DNA of 64,000 nucleotides from a bacterium. Lineage in GTDB: Bacteria; Desulfobacterota; Desulfocorpusculales; Desulfocorpusculum. This document shows, piece by piece, positions 12,969 to 22,030 of the stretch (positions within the stretch are counted from its first letter, which is position 1; every line of letters starts with the position of its first letter). The stretch lies in contig JBBFLE010000003.1 of assembly GCA_037481695.1 (NCBI GenBank), positions 1 through 64,000 on the forward strand. Reading direction: 5' to 3'. A model generated the notes under the pieces. The model was not told the DNA's origin. It searched no databases and saw nothing but the letters and a program-made list of their open reading frames with translations. The position numbers and the translations under genes were made by a program.

Positions 12969-14147
12969 TTACTTGCTTATGGTGATCCAGTCAGTGAGCA
13001 ACTCCAGGTTTCCGTCGTCTTTCACCTTGGCTATTTTTATGCTCTTGGCTCCCAGGTGATCCGTGGAGGTATAGGTAAGGGGAGGACCTATGCCCTTCCA
13101 CTCCTTGAGGGTTTCTAAGGCAGATATCAAACCTTCCGTGGTCAAGTTCCTGCCAGCCCTCTTGAGACCTTCCACCAGCGGCTCTGCCCATATGATTCCG
13201 GCGTAATAAAAAGTACCCCAACGCTCTTTGGGAGCGTATTTCTGCCAGGCCTGTCTGTACTTGACCATCAGAGGATGATCGGAATCAGGAAGTTCACCAA
13301 AGCTTGCGACTATGACCCCCTTCCAAAGCCCCTTTGTCACCTCGTACATGAGAGGCGCATCTGAAAGGGTACTGCTGGATATCCACTGGGGGGCAAAACC
13401 TATCTTGGCAGCCTCTCCCAATATGATGGCAGCATGCTTGGGAAGCAGATACATTATTACCGTGTCAGCCCCAGATTCTTTTAGCTTGAGAGCATGGGAG
13501 CTCAGATCAGTATCAGGCACTTCCACCGAGACTTTGGCAGCCAGCTCCATGCCTTTTTCCTTCATGTATTTTTCAACGCCTTCCAGGCCGTCTTTGCCAT
13601 AATCGTCATTTTGGTAAAAAACAGCAATTTTCTTCTTACCCATCTTTTCTACGGCAAACTGTGTGAGTAAGTAAGCTTCGTCCACGTACAGAGGATAGAC
13701 AGCAAATATGTACTTCTGAAATGGTCTTGACCAATGTTTGTTCCCAGTAGATGGAGAAACCCACACAACCTTGTTCTCGCTCAGGTCGTCCCTCACAGCC
13801 ATCCCCGGGGCGGTTCCCACGCCCCCCACCACTGCAAAGACCCCGATCTGATTTATAAATTCCTTGCCTATGGCCTTTGTTTTGGCCGGATTGTAAGCGT
13901 CGTCACGAAGATAGTACTCTATCTTGCGACCGTGTATTCCTCCCTCATCATTGATGAGTTTGAAATAAAGATCAGTTCCCCTGGCCACGGCTCCCCAGGC
14001 AGCCGCAGGGCCTGTCTGGGGTCCCCACTGCCCTATCTTGATTGCCTTGTCCGTGACCCCTCTTACCTTCTCGGCAGCCCCAGCCAAACCAACCATCCAG
14101 CAAACTACCAGTAGAATCCCACAAATCATGATCATTTTGCGTCTCAT
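12969..14147 (-). CDS. Periplasmic binding protein of Liv-type transporter (module 1)
   Basis: This is the extracytoplasmic receptor of the transporter, 392 residues, with a Sec signal peptide (MRRKMIMICGILLVVCWMVG, cut near LAGA-AEK). The mature part opens with IKIGQWGPQTGPAAAWGAVARG and continues with INDEGGIHGRKIEYYLRDDAY, the recognisable type I periplasmic-binding fold of LivJ/LivK-like proteins. The ATG at 14147 follows GGAGGGG; seven more codons are open upstream. Homologues bind amino acids, amides, urea or aromatic acids, so ligand identity is open. Confidence 0.92.
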   Translation of the reverse strand: MRRKMIMICGILLVVCWMVGLAGAAEKVRGVTDKAIKIGQWGPQTGPAAAWGAVARGTDLYFKLINDEGGIHGRKIEYYLRDDAYNPAKTKAIGKEFINQIGVFAVVGGVGTAPGMAVRDDLSENKVVWVSPSTGNKHWSRPFQKYIFAVYPLYVDEAYLLTQFAVEKMGKKKIAVFYQNDDYGKDGLEGVEKYMKEKGMELAAKVSVEVPDTDLSSHALKLKESGADTVIMYLLPKHAAIILGEAAKIGFAPQWISSSTLSDAPLMYEVTKGLWKGVIVASFGELPDSDHPLMVKYRQAWQKYAPKERWGTFYYAGIIWAEPLVEGLKRAGRNLTTEGLISALETLKEWKGIGPPLTYTSTDHLGAKSIKIAKVKDDGNLELLTDWITISK

Positions 14148-14257
14148 GCCGGTGCCCCTCCCTTCCACTGTGGATTCAAAAACCTCTCAGGCAAAAAGCT
14201 TCCAGCTGTCTTTGGTGACCTAGGCCAGTGTTCCACCTCCTTTCAGCCTCGCAGAGC

Positions 14258-15130
14258 TCAAACCTTCTTGACATAGTGACGGGCCAGAAGACCGCTTGGC
14301 CTCACACACAGCACCAAAACGATGATGGCAAAAGCCACCACAGACTTAAACTCCAATGACACGTAGCCTCCAAAGAGGTTCTCTATTATCCCCACCATCT
14401 CGGCTCCCAGAACTGCACCCGGCAGGCTGGTCATGCCTCCCATCACTGCTCCGGCAAAGGCCTTCATCATGGGATCCATCATCATGTTTACGTCCAAGGG
14501 ATAGGTGGAAGCAATCAAGATCCCAGCCACTGTGCCTATGAGAGAGCTCAGGGCCCAGGTAAAGGAGAGTATCCTCTTGGTTCTTATCCCCATGATCCTG
14601 GCAGCCATCTGATTCTGTTGTGTGGCTTTCATGGCCACTCCCAGCTTGGTATACCTGAAAAACACAAAAAGAAGCCCCATGATCAACAGGGCTATGAAAA
14701 AAATCCAGACACTGATTTTGCTCACAGCCACTGTGCCTAACTGGTACACCTCTATGTTGGAAATGGGAAAGGGAAGGGCCCTTTGATCAGGCCCCCATTT
14801 CCAGCCGGCCAGTCCGTAAAGAATCATCTCAAAACCCAAGGTTATCACTATTAGGCCCAACACCGTGGGGTCCTTGGCCGGTCTCAGGAACAAAAACTCC
14901 ACCGCGATGCCCAGCGCCATAGCAAAGCCAAGGGTGATCACCACTGCCCACCCAAAGGGCACAGCTTGTTCTGTCAGCAGGTTGAAGGCCACAAAGGTGG
15001 AAAGCATGGCCATCTCCCCCTGGGCAAAGTTCAAGACCTCGGAGGTCTTATATATGATGACCATGGCCAAGGCTATGAGTGCGTAGCAAGCCCCTATGGC
15101 CAGTCCGCCAACTATTAACTGGGACAACAT
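14258..15130 (-). CDS. livH: Liv-type ABC transporter permease LivH (module 1)
   Basis: Inner-membrane permease, 290 residues with about eight hydrophobic segments. Family motifs include LNFAQGEMAMLSTF near residues 35-48, IRAT-like VAMKATQQNQMAARIMGI in the cytoplasmic loop that contacts the ATPases, and GGMTSLPGAVLGAEMVGIIE near 230-250. I chose the ATG at 15130, preceded by GGAGG. It lies between livM and the binding-protein gene. Confidence 0.93.
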   Translation of the reverse strand: MLSQLIVGGLAIGACYALIALAMVIIYKTSEVLNFAQGEMAMLSTFVAFNLLTEQAVPFGWAVVITLGFAMALGIAVEFLFLRPAKDPTVLGLIVITLGFEMILYGLAGWKWGPDQRALPFPISNIEVYQLGTVAVSKISVWIFFIALLIMGLLFVFFRYTKLGVAMKATQQNQMAARIMGIRTKRILSFTWALSSLIGTVAGILIASTYPLDVNMMMDPMMKAFAGAVMGGMTSLPGAVLGAEMVGIIENLFGGYVSLEFKSVVAFAIIVLVLCVRPSGLLARHYVKKV

Positions 15131-15165
15131 CTTCACTCGCCTCCGCTATGACCTGTCTGGTATTT

Positions 15166-16215
15166 TCAAAAAGGCCAGGTGCGCCAATAACGTTTGGTCC
15201 TAATCCAAAAACCGTACATTCCCAGAGGCTCGAACATCACTATCAAGACCATGATCAAGCCAATGATGATGTTCTGGAGGTTGGCCATTCCTCCTACGTT
15301 GAACCATCGCTCCGATATCTCCACTATCCATGGTCCCACCAGCCACATGTCCTGGACCGAGGAGAGCCGTATCTGCAGGTACGTCAGAAGCATGGCCCCA
15401 GCAATGGATCCTGGGATGGATCCCAATCCACCCACCACCACCATGCCTAAAAACACGATGGAGAGCATTAGGTTGAAGTTCTCTGGGGAAATAAACCCCA
15501 AGACAAAAGCCATGAGCCCTCCTGCAACACCTGTGTAAAAGGCACTTATGGCAAAGGCAAGGGTCTTGTAATAGGTCAGATTCACGCCCATTGTCTGAGC
15601 AGCTATGTCACTGTCTCGAATTGCCACAAGGGCCCTTCCCACCCGGCTGTTCACCAGGTTGCGCGCCCCTACGGTCATCACCACCGTAATGCCCATGATC
15701 AGGTAGTAGAGCTCCGTATCAGAACTGAGCTCCAAACCCAGGATCTTCAGTTTGGGAATGTCCAAGCCCATGCGGCCGCCCAGGAAGGACCAGTGTCCCA
15801 CAAACTGGGTCACAGCCATTCCAAAGCCCATGGTGGCTATGGTCAGATAAGGACCCTCCAGTCTCAGTGCTGGCAGTCCTACCAGGAATCCGAAACCGGC
15901 TGAGATGAAAGCCCCTGCAGGCAAAGCCACCAGGAAGGACACGCTGTAAACCTTATAGAGCATGGCGCAGCTGTACGCCCCGATGGCAAAAAACCCTGCA
16001 TGGCCTAATGATATCTGACCCGTATACCCGATGAGGATGTTCAGACCCAGGGCCACGATGGCGTGAATGGCCATCAGATTAAATAGATAAGCGTAGTAAT
16101 GCCCCCCTAGCAATGGGAAAAGCCCCAGGGCAAAAAAAAGCACTATGGTCCAGAAGACCTGTACCTTGCTGTCAAAGAGTCGAATATCCTCATAGTAATC
16201 CCTCTTCATGTCCAT
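15166..16215 (-). CDS. livM: Liv-type ABC transporter permease LivM (module 1)
   Basis: Second permease, about 349 residues. It carries LNILIGYTGQISLGHAGFFAIGAY, the LivM hallmark, and the coupling-loop sequence RVGRALVAIRDSDIAAQTMGVN followed by LAFAISAFYTGVAGGL. First gene of the module 1 operon (livM-livH-binding protein-livG-livF). The chosen ATG at 16215 follows AAGGGGGAA; an upstream TTG at 16263 is less likely. The gap to the upstream Sua5 gene holds a possible promoter. Confidence 0.93.
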   Translation of the reverse strand: MDMKRDYYEDIRLFDSKVQVFWTIVLFFALGLFPLLGGHYYAYLFNLMAIHAIVALGLNILIGYTGQISLGHAGFFAIGAYSCAMLYKVYSVSFLVALPAGAFISAGFGFLVGLPALRLEGPYLTIATMGFGMAVTQFVGHWSFLGGRMGLDIPKLKILGLELSSDTELYYLIMGITVVMTVGARNLVNSRVGRALVAIRDSDIAAQTMGVNLTYYKTLAFAISAFYTGVAGGLMAFVLGFISPENFNLMLSIVFLGMVVVGGLGSIPGSIAGAMLLTYLQIRLSSVQDMWLVGPWIVEISERWFNVGGMANLQNIIIGLIMVLIVMFEPLGMYGFWIRTKRYWRTWPF

Positions 16216-16268
16216 AGTCTGAGGTTCCCCCTTGGATGCCTGGCCGCCCAAAAGAAATGGCAAGATCC

Positions 16269-16296
16269 TGTATCAAAATCAAAGCCCCTCTGTCAA
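16269..16296 (-). promoter_or_regulatory. Candidate promoter of transporter module 1
   Basis: On the minus strand a perfect TTGACA (16296-16291) is followed after 16 nt by a weak -10, GATACA (16274-16269). It lies between the Sua5 stop and the livM start, so module 1 could be expressed apart from the purine genes upstream. Confidence 0.4.
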
Positions 16297-16304
16297 GCAC
16301 CAAC

Positions 16305-16922
16305 TCAGCCCAACTGTACCACGCCCAGTAACTCCTCACTGTTAACAGCTCCATGTCTTAGGATCTTGAAGGGTTCCACCGTGCAATCAAGCACGGTGGA
16401 GGGTGGACCTCCTGAAAGCCTTCCCCCATCCAGGACACCATCCACGCTATTTAAGAGCGTATGGGGTATTTCTTCTATTAAAATGGCTGAGGGCCCCCCT
16501 GATGGATTGGCGCTGGTGCCCACCACCGGTGACCCTACTTCTTTGACCAGGGCTTGAGCCAGGGCATGTGAACTCCAGCGCACTCCCACGCCCCCTCCGG
16601 GGCCTATGAGAGCCTCGGGCAAACCTTTTTTGGCTGGAAGCACTAAGGTCAAGGGCCCAGGCCAGAATCTTTCCATGAGGTATTCTGCAGGGGGGGGTAT
16701 CCTCTCCACGAGCTTCTGCAGCATGCTCAGCCCATCCACGATACACAGCAATGGTGCCTCATAGGTCCTGAGCTTGATCCTGTATATGCGATCCAAGGCC
16801 GCCTCACACATGAAATGGGCCCCCAGGGCGTAGTAGGTCTCGGTTGGATACACTACCACCCCTCCCCCTAGAATGCTCTTGGCAATTGACTTGACATCTC
16901 TCAGAAATGGCCTGCCTTTCAA
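16305..16922 (-). CDS. Sua5/YciO/YrdC family protein (threonylcarbamoyl-AMP synthase-like)
   Basis: Members of this family make threonylcarbamoyl-adenylate for the t6A37 modification of tRNA. The 205-residue protein begins directly with the YrdC fold and shows VVYPTETYYALG, the KLR...APL motif, WPGPLTLVLPA, VGVRWSSHALAQ and VVGTSANPSGGPSA, all characteristic. It lacks the Sua5 C-terminal domain, so it is the short TsaC/YrdC type or a YciO paralogue. It starts with TTG, sharing bases with the purE stop (TTGA) and preceded by GGAGG. The link with purine genes looks positional. Confidence 0.88.
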   Translation of the reverse strand: MKGRPFLRDVKSIAKSILGGGVVVYPTETYYALGAHFMCEAALDRIYRIKLRTYEAPLLCIVDGLSMLQKLVERIPPPAEYLMERFWPGPLTLVLPAKKGLPEALIGPGGGVGVRWSSHALAQALVKEVGSPVVGTSANPSGGPSAILIEEIPHTLLNSVDGVLDGGRLSGGPPSTVLDCTVEPFKILRHGAVNSEELLGVVQLG

Positions 16923-17419
16923 TCCATAGCCTCCAATTTGGCCGCCTTCTCTTGGATAAGTAACTCCATCTCTTTTCTCATACTCTGTAACCTCTTCTGG
17001 ATCTCTGGATCAGCCAACCCCAGTATCTGGGCGGCCAGAATCCCTGCATTCCTGGCTCCGGCTTTCCCAATGGAGACCGTTGCCACAGGCACTCCAGGGG
17101 GCATCTGTACCGTAGAGAGCAAGGAATCCATCCCTTGGAGGGGGGAGGAGTCTATGGGCACCCCTATGACCGGCAATATGCTATGGGCAGCCAAAATACC
17201 TGCCAGATGGGCTGCTGCACCTGCTCCAGCTATTATCACCTTTACACCTTCCTGTTGGGCTTGCTCTGCCAATCTGATGGCCCTAGCCGGAGTTCTGTGA
17301 GCCGAAGCTATGGTCATCTTGGAGGATATACCCAGGCTGGAGAGGACCGTACGGGCTTCTTCCATGACCGAAATATCAGAGTCGCTTCCCATCACAATTA
17401 ATACCAAAGGCTTACTCAT
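16919..17419 (-). CDS. purE: N5-carboxyaminoimidazole ribonucleotide mutase
   Basis: PurE class I converts N5-CAIR to CAIR in purine synthesis. The 166-residue protein has MGSDSDISVMEEA at the start, the ASAHRTPARA motif with the catalytic histidine, AGAGAAAHLAGILAAHS and PVIGVPIDSSPLQGMDSLLSTVQMPPGVPVATV in pieces that match the family closely. The ATG at 17419 has GGAGGTCCAGGA upstream. It overlaps purD by 8 bases and the Sua5 gene by 4. No purK is nearby, so N5-CAIR must come from a gene elsewhere. Confidence 0.96.
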   Translation of the reverse strand: MSKPLVLIVMGSDSDISVMEEARTVLSSLGISSKMTIASAHRTPARAIRLAEQAQQEGVKVIIAGAGAAAHLAGILAAHSILPVIGVPIDSSPLQGMDSLLSTVQMPPGVPVATVSIGKAGARNAGILAAQILGLADPEIQKRLQSMRKEMELLIQEKAAKLEAMD

Positions 17420-18695
17420 TCCTGGACCTCCTCAGAGCTTTTTGACCGATGTCTTTTCTGTAGTGGACCCCTTCCCAATGAATCATTCCCACCGCCCTGT
17501 ACGCCCTGTCTATGGCCTCGGCCACATGGGCACCCCGAGCCGTGACCCCCAGTACCCTTCCTCCATCGGTCAGGAAAAGGCCGTTTTCCCATTTTGTGCC
17601 CGCATGAAATACTACCACATGCTCCATGGCCTCTGCTTCTTGCAGACCTGTTATTATCTTGCCCTTCTGATATTCACCGGGATAGCCGCCTGATGCCATC
17701 ACCACACAAACTGCAGCTCCATCCTCCCAGACAGGTTTTTCCTCAGCCAGTCCTCCCTCCAGGACAGCCATGATCAGAGAACAGATGTCACTCCTTAGCT
17801 GCATCAGAAGGGGCTGAGCCTCGGGATCACCCAGTCTCACGTTGAACTCCAGGACCTTTGGCTCTCCGTGGGAGATCATCAGGCCTGCGTACAATATCCC
17901 TTTGTAAGGCCTACCTTCCTTGGCCATGGCCCTGACCGTAGGAATCATTATGCTCTCCATTATGCGGGCAGCCATGGACTCTGTTACCACAGGAGCCGGG
18001 CTGTAGGCCCCCATACCCCCTGTATTGGCTCCCTGGTCATGGTCATAAACCGCCTTGTGATCCTGGGCTGCCGGGAAAGGCACTACTGTTTCACCATCCG
18101 TGATGGCAAGGAAAGAGGCCTCCTCCCCCTCGATATAATCCTCTACCAGCATCTTCTGACCGGCAGAACCGAAGCTCTTCTTGACCATTATCTCCTCTAT
18201 GGCCCGGTAGGCCTCCTCCATCTCACGACAAACAAAAACCCCTTTGCCTGCGGCAAGTCCGTCAGCCTTGAGCACCAAAGGCACACCCTTTTGCTTGACA
18301 TATTCTCGAGCCTCTTGGGCTTGACTGAAGACCCTGAACTCGGCCGTAGGAATCCCATATCGCTTCATGAGCTCCTTTGCAAAAGACTTGCTTCCCTCGA
18401 GCATGGCAGCCTCTTTACTCACCCCAAAGATGGCAAGTCCCTCCTGAAGGAAACGGTTGACAATACCTTTTACCAGAGGCTCCTCCGGGCCCACCACTGT
18501 CAGGTCAATCTTTTCTCGGCGAGCCAGTCCCACCAATCCCTCCACATCACCGGAGGCTATGGGCACACACTTGGCCAATCTGGCAATACCTGCATTTCCG
18601 GGAGCGCAATAGATCTCCCTCACAAGAGGACTTTGCGCTATCTTCCAAACCAAGGCGTGCTCTCTTCCGCCTGATCCCACCACAAGAACCCTCAT
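17412..18695 (-). CDS. purD: Phosphoribosylamine-glycine ligase
   Basis: PurD is the ATP-grasp enzyme forming glycinamide ribonucleotide. The 427-residue protein has VVGSGGREHALVWK at the N-terminus, the ATP-grasp loops VLKADGLAAGKGV and SFLAITDG, the signature NTGGMGAYSPAP and the metal-binding end of the domain VLEFNVRLGDPEAQ. The ATG at 18695 is preceded by GGGAGGTG; a GTG three codons earlier is less well placed. Downstream purE overlaps it and the IMP cyclohydrolase gene is 70 bases upstream. Confidence 0.97.
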   Translation of the reverse strand: MRVLVVGSGGREHALVWKIAQSPLVREIYCAPGNAGIARLAKCVPIASGDVEGLVGLARREKIDLTVVGPEEPLVKGIVNRFLQEGLAIFGVSKEAAMLEGSKSFAKELMKRYGIPTAEFRVFSQAQEAREYVKQKGVPLVLKADGLAAGKGVFVCREMEEAYRAIEEIMVKKSFGSAGQKMLVEDYIEGEEASFLAITDGETVVPFPAAQDHKAVYDHDQGANTGGMGAYSPAPVVTESMAARIMESIMIPTVRAMAKEGRPYKGILYAGLMISHGEPKVLEFNVRLGDPEAQPLLMQLRSDICSLIMAVLEGGLAEEKPVWEDGAAVCVVMASGGYPGEYQKGKIITGLQEAEAMEHVVVFHAGTKWENGLFLTDGGRVLGVTARGAHVAEAIDRAYRAVGMIHWEGVHYRKDIGQKALRRSRNE

Positions 18696-18764
18696 CTGGC
18701 GCACCTCCCATACCTTGCCTTTGCCCAGCCTCTCATCTTCACCTTGCTGCCCGCAACCACAGAG

Positions 18765-19373
18765 TCACTTTCCCAGCCACTGAGCAATGAGCCCGTCGTA
18801 GCGACTTGTAAGGGCAAAAGCCTTTGTGGCCAAGCCTCTGGATGTCTCCAGAGAAATCCCCCCTGCTTTTTCCCTCATTTCCTTCAAGACCCTCTCATAA
18901 TCTTGAGGATCCACTATTACCGCCACTCCCGTGTGGTTCTTGGCAGCGGCTCTTATCAAGCAAGGACCGCCTATATCTATCTGTTCTATGGCTTCTTGTT
19001 CTGTACATCCGGGCTTATGGATCGTGGCCTCAAAAGGATAAAGATTCACTACCACCATATCTATGGGCCTGATATTGTAGAGTTTCAATTGAGCCATGTG
19101 CTCTGGAAGCTCCCTTCTGGCCAAGATGCCACCGTGGATGTGGGGATGAAGGGTCTTGACTCTACCGTCGAGCATCTCGGGAAAACCCGTGATTTCCGCA
19201 ACCTCTCGAACCTTCAAGGAAGCTTCCCTCAGGCTACGGGCAGTCCCACCCGTGGAAATAATCTCCACACCCATGGCAGCCAACTCCCGTGCAAATTCCA
19301 CGAGTCCCCTCTTGTCGGAAACACTAAGGAGCGCTGTTCTAACATCTATGATCCGCTCGGCTTGTTGCACCAT
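18765..19373 (-). CDS. purH: Stand-alone IMP cyclohydrolase (N-terminal domain of PurH)
   Basis: This protein closes the purine ring of FAICAR to give IMP. At 202 residues it covers only the MGS-like cyclohydrolase half of PurH, which is about 520 residues in most bacteria. Visible motifs are LLSVSDKRGLVEFA, ISTGGTARSLREA, FPEMLDGRVKTLHPHIHGG, VVNLYPFE and IDIGGPCLIRAAAKNH. It ends with a stop just after TSRYDGLIAQWLGK, where the transformylase domain would normally begin. No transformylase remnant follows, so this is a natural split rather than a frameshift. The AICAR transformylase must be encoded elsewhere. Confidence 0.93.
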   Translation of the reverse strand: MVQQAERIIDVRTALLSVSDKRGLVEFARELAAMGVEIISTGGTARSLREASLKVREVAEITGFPEMLDGRVKTLHPHIHGGILARRELPEHMAQLKLYNIRPIDMVVVNLYPFEATIHKPGCTEQEAIEQIDIGGPCLIRAAAKNHTGVAVIVDPQDYERVLKEMREKAGGISLETSRGLATKAFALTSRYDGLIAQWLGK

Positions 19374-19433
19374 GCTTTTATCCTCCCTTTCTTAGGCCCC
19401 CACACAGCTCAACAGGGGCTTCACACTCAGAAA

Positions 19434-21728
19434 TCACTTAGTTTCCCAACTGTGGATTCCCTCCCAAGGACCCGAGGGAGGCTTTGTGCTAAAAGCCCTA
19501 CAGCGTTCCAAGTAGAGCCTGGAAGGGCCGTCCTGAGGGACTGTCTTCAGTACCTCTGAAAAGTAGCCCGCTGCCTCCTCCCAACGCATTTGCCTGTAGA
19601 GTCCCAATCCGAGCTGGAAAAGCTCCAACCAAGAGGAATCACCCGAGCATCTTTCCTTTAGTCCCAGGATTTCATAAATACGCACTGGCCTGCTTTTCCC
19701 TTTGACCCGGACCAAGTCCAGTTCTCTGCAGAGCATTTTGCCTTCCAGATGGGAGGCCGTAAATTCGGTGACCAGGATATGGGTCCCGTATTGCTTGTTA
19801 AGCCCCTCCAGCCGCGAGGCCAGATTCACATTGTCTCCCATTACCGTATAATCGAACCTTCTCTGGGACCCCATATTACCCACAACCATCTCACCTGTGT
19901 TAATGCCTATTCCAATGTCCAGTTCCGGTAGCCCCTTGGGCCTCCACCTCTCTCTGAGTGCCTTTAGGGCTTCTAGCATCTCCATGGCGCTCAAACAGGC
20001 TCTAAGGGGGTGATCCACCTGGGGCAAGGGAGCTCCGTAAATGGCCATTATGGCATCTCCTATGTACTTGTCCAAAGTGCCTTCGTGTCGAAATATCACT
20101 TGAGTCATCTCTGTCAAATATTCGTTTAACAGCAGAACCAACTCCTCTGCTGCCAAGCCTTCGGAGATGGTGGTGAAGCCTCTGATATCGCTGAACAGCA
20201 CGGTCAGAACCCTTTGTTCACCCCCGAGTTTGAGGGCCTTGGGGTCCTTGAGTATTTCTTGGACCACAGCTGGAGCCACATAGACCTGGAAGGCTCCCTT
20301 AAGTCTCCTTTTTTCCCTTTCCTCCAGCACGTACTTGTGCACTGTCACTCCCAGATAACACAGGGGCACCAGTAGACTTGGGTACATGGCATTCAGCCAG
20401 TATCCGTGCTTGATGAGCAATTGGGTGTTGAGATAAAGATGTAGAAGAAAAAAACCCAGCATGAACATGGCCCCTGCCAGGGGCCTGAGCCTGGGAAAAA
20501 GCAAGCCCATTATTACTCCCAGGCAAAGCAGCATCGAGATGTCTATGAGAGAGACCCATCCCGGTCTCTGAATGTAGTCTCCTTGAAGGATGTTGTCCAA
20601 GACGGTGGCATGAACCTCCACACCGGGAAAGATGGGATCCAATGGGGTAACTCTCAAATCGAAAATCCCTGTGGCCACTGCCCCGATAAGGACTATCTTG
20701 TCCCTAATCTCATCCTCTTTGGTGCGGCCTTTTAGCACATCCACCGCCGAAACATAGGGAAAGGTTCTGCCCTTGCCCCTGTAGTTGATGATGAGGAAGC
20801 CTTCTTCTGAGGTAGGAATCCAGCCTCCTTCCCATTCTATTCCCGTAACCCCGTACGGCTCCAAATCCAGAACAAACCAGGATGGATCTGCCCCTGCATG
20901 CCTGAGAGTTTGGATGGCAAGGGGAGCCACCAAGTCCTCTCCCAGGGCCATTACCAAAGGAATAGCCCTCACCACTCCGTCAGGATCAGGAACCATGTTG
21001 AAATAACCTATTGCCTTGGCTGCCTCGGCTATGGGAAGAATGTTTCCCTTGATCCCCACCGGCTTAGGAACAGGCACATCCGTGAGCTTGGCACCATGAC
21101 TCCTGACCACCGGGTATAGCATCTTGCCCAGCCATCCCCTGATCCTGTCCTTGTCCTGCCAGTTGGCCCCAGAGTCCTCGGGTCTCATGAAGAGAAAGTC
21201 ACCTACCACCACCTTGCCTGAATCCTCTATGGCCTTTGCCAGCACCTGGTCAGGATGGACCGCCTTGACCACCTGTCTCAGAAATTCGTCCATCTCGGAG
21301 TTTTTCTGCGCCAGCCTGCCTAGCTCAAGCCTCAGATCCTTCAGCCAGGCCGGAGCATTCCAAAGATCCATCTCCTCATAAAGCCATTCCAGCACCCCAG
21401 AGCGTCTCTCCGGTTCCGGCCAGGCTATATCTAGGCCTATTACCCTGGCCCCTTGCCTGGTGAGCACCTCTATGAGCTCCCCCATGAGGATCCTGGACCA
21501 GGGCCATTGTCCGATCTCTTCAAGACTCTTCTCGTCTATGGCTACGATCACCACCTTGCCAGTGGTGGGAAGCTCTCCTCTCCACCTAAGCCTTTGGTCA
21601 AAGGCCTTCAGTTCGAAAAGCTCTAGAATGGGCGGTCTACTAAGGTAAAGAAACACCAGGAGCAAAGATATCACCATGCTCACGGTGAAACCCGTCCAGC
21701 GGAAAAACTTTTTTGGTCTGGCGGCCAT
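19434..21728 (-). CDS. CHASE2-domain adenylate cyclase
   Basis: A membrane receptor that makes cAMP. The 764 residues comprise an N-terminal membrane helix (about 12-31), a large periplasmic CHASE2 sensor (about 35-390, with KVVIVAIDEKSLEEIG and GVEVHATVLDNIL), three membrane helices (about 400-475) and a class III cyclase domain (about 505-690). Catalytic residues are present: metal-binding Asp in FSDIRGF and in KYIGDAIMA, the adenine-selecting Lys in TLDKYIGD, and the Asn and Arg of DNVNLASRLE. The C-terminal 70 residues look like a short TPR-type pair of helices. It is the first gene of the purine cluster, 60 bases before the cyclohydrolase. The sensed signal is unknown. Confidence 0.92.
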   Translation of the reverse strand: MAARPKKFFRWTGFTVSMVISLLLVFLYLSRPPILELFELKAFDQRLRWRGELPTTGKVVIVAIDEKSLEEIGQWPWSRILMGELIEVLTRQGARVIGLDIAWPEPERRSGVLEWLYEEMDLWNAPAWLKDLRLELGRLAQKNSEMDEFLRQVVKAVHPDQVLAKAIEDSGKVVVGDFLFMRPEDSGANWQDKDRIRGWLGKMLYPVVRSHGAKLTDVPVPKPVGIKGNILPIAEAAKAIGYFNMVPDPDGVVRAIPLVMALGEDLVAPLAIQTLRHAGADPSWFVLDLEPYGVTGIEWEGGWIPTSEEGFLIINYRGKGRTFPYVSAVDVLKGRTKEDEIRDKIVLIGAVATGIFDLRVTPLDPIFPGVEVHATVLDNILQGDYIQRPGWVSLIDISMLLCLGVIMGLLFPRLRPLAGAMFMLGFFLLHLYLNTQLLIKHGYWLNAMYPSLLVPLCYLGVTVHKYVLEEREKRRLKGAFQVYVAPAVVQEILKDPKALKLGGEQRVLTVLFSDIRGFTTISEGLAAEELVLLLNEYLTEMTQVIFRHEGTLDKYIGDAIMAIYGAPLPQVDHPLRACLSAMEMLEALKALRERWRPKGLPELDIGIGINTGEMVVGNMGSQRRFDYTVMGDNVNLASRLEGLNKQYGTHILVTEFTASHLEGKMLCRELDLVRVKGKSRPVRIYEILGLKERCSGDSSWLELFQLGLGLYRQMRWEEAAGYFSEVLKTVPQDGPSRLYLERCRAFSTKPPSGPWEGIHSWETK

Positions 21729-22030
21729 CTTCGTATCCCGTCAGAAAATTCAAGTGATGGGTTTTTTCCAGAGGCCCGGCAAAGATGGGCCAAAGTACAG
21801 CGCACCGAGGCCTTGAAGTCAACCAAAACCGCAATTGCCCCCGAAACTCCCCTTTGATAGCATGATTCAGAAAGGCAAAGCCCGGCCGGGGAATCACCAA
21901 AGCAGGCGATCTGGGAGGATCATACAACCTACTGTGGTATCCAACGAGAGCTGCAGTGGTTTATTTGGTGAATCATGAGGCTTTTGTGAAAAAGAATCAC
22001 CCCCGAATCCAAGGCAAGGTCTCTTGAAAT
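21729..22030. other. Divergent intergenic region between cyclase and priA
   Basis: About 300 bases with no gene I can support. It holds a candidate promoter reading toward the cyclase (listed separately). A minus-strand open frame of about 95 codons that overlaps the cyclase start in another frame has no family resemblance. Confidence 0.5.
21794..21822 (-). promoter_or_regulatory. Candidate promoter for the cyclase-purine operon
   Basis: On the minus strand TTGACT (21822-21817, five of six matches) and TGTACT (21799-21794, four of six) are separated by 17 nt. The predicted start is about 60 bases ahead of the cyclase ATG. Confidence 0.5.

Noticed and set aside
18297-18310. TTGACA inside purD on the plus strand
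   Set aside because: It is in coding sequence of a conserved gene and has no matching -10.
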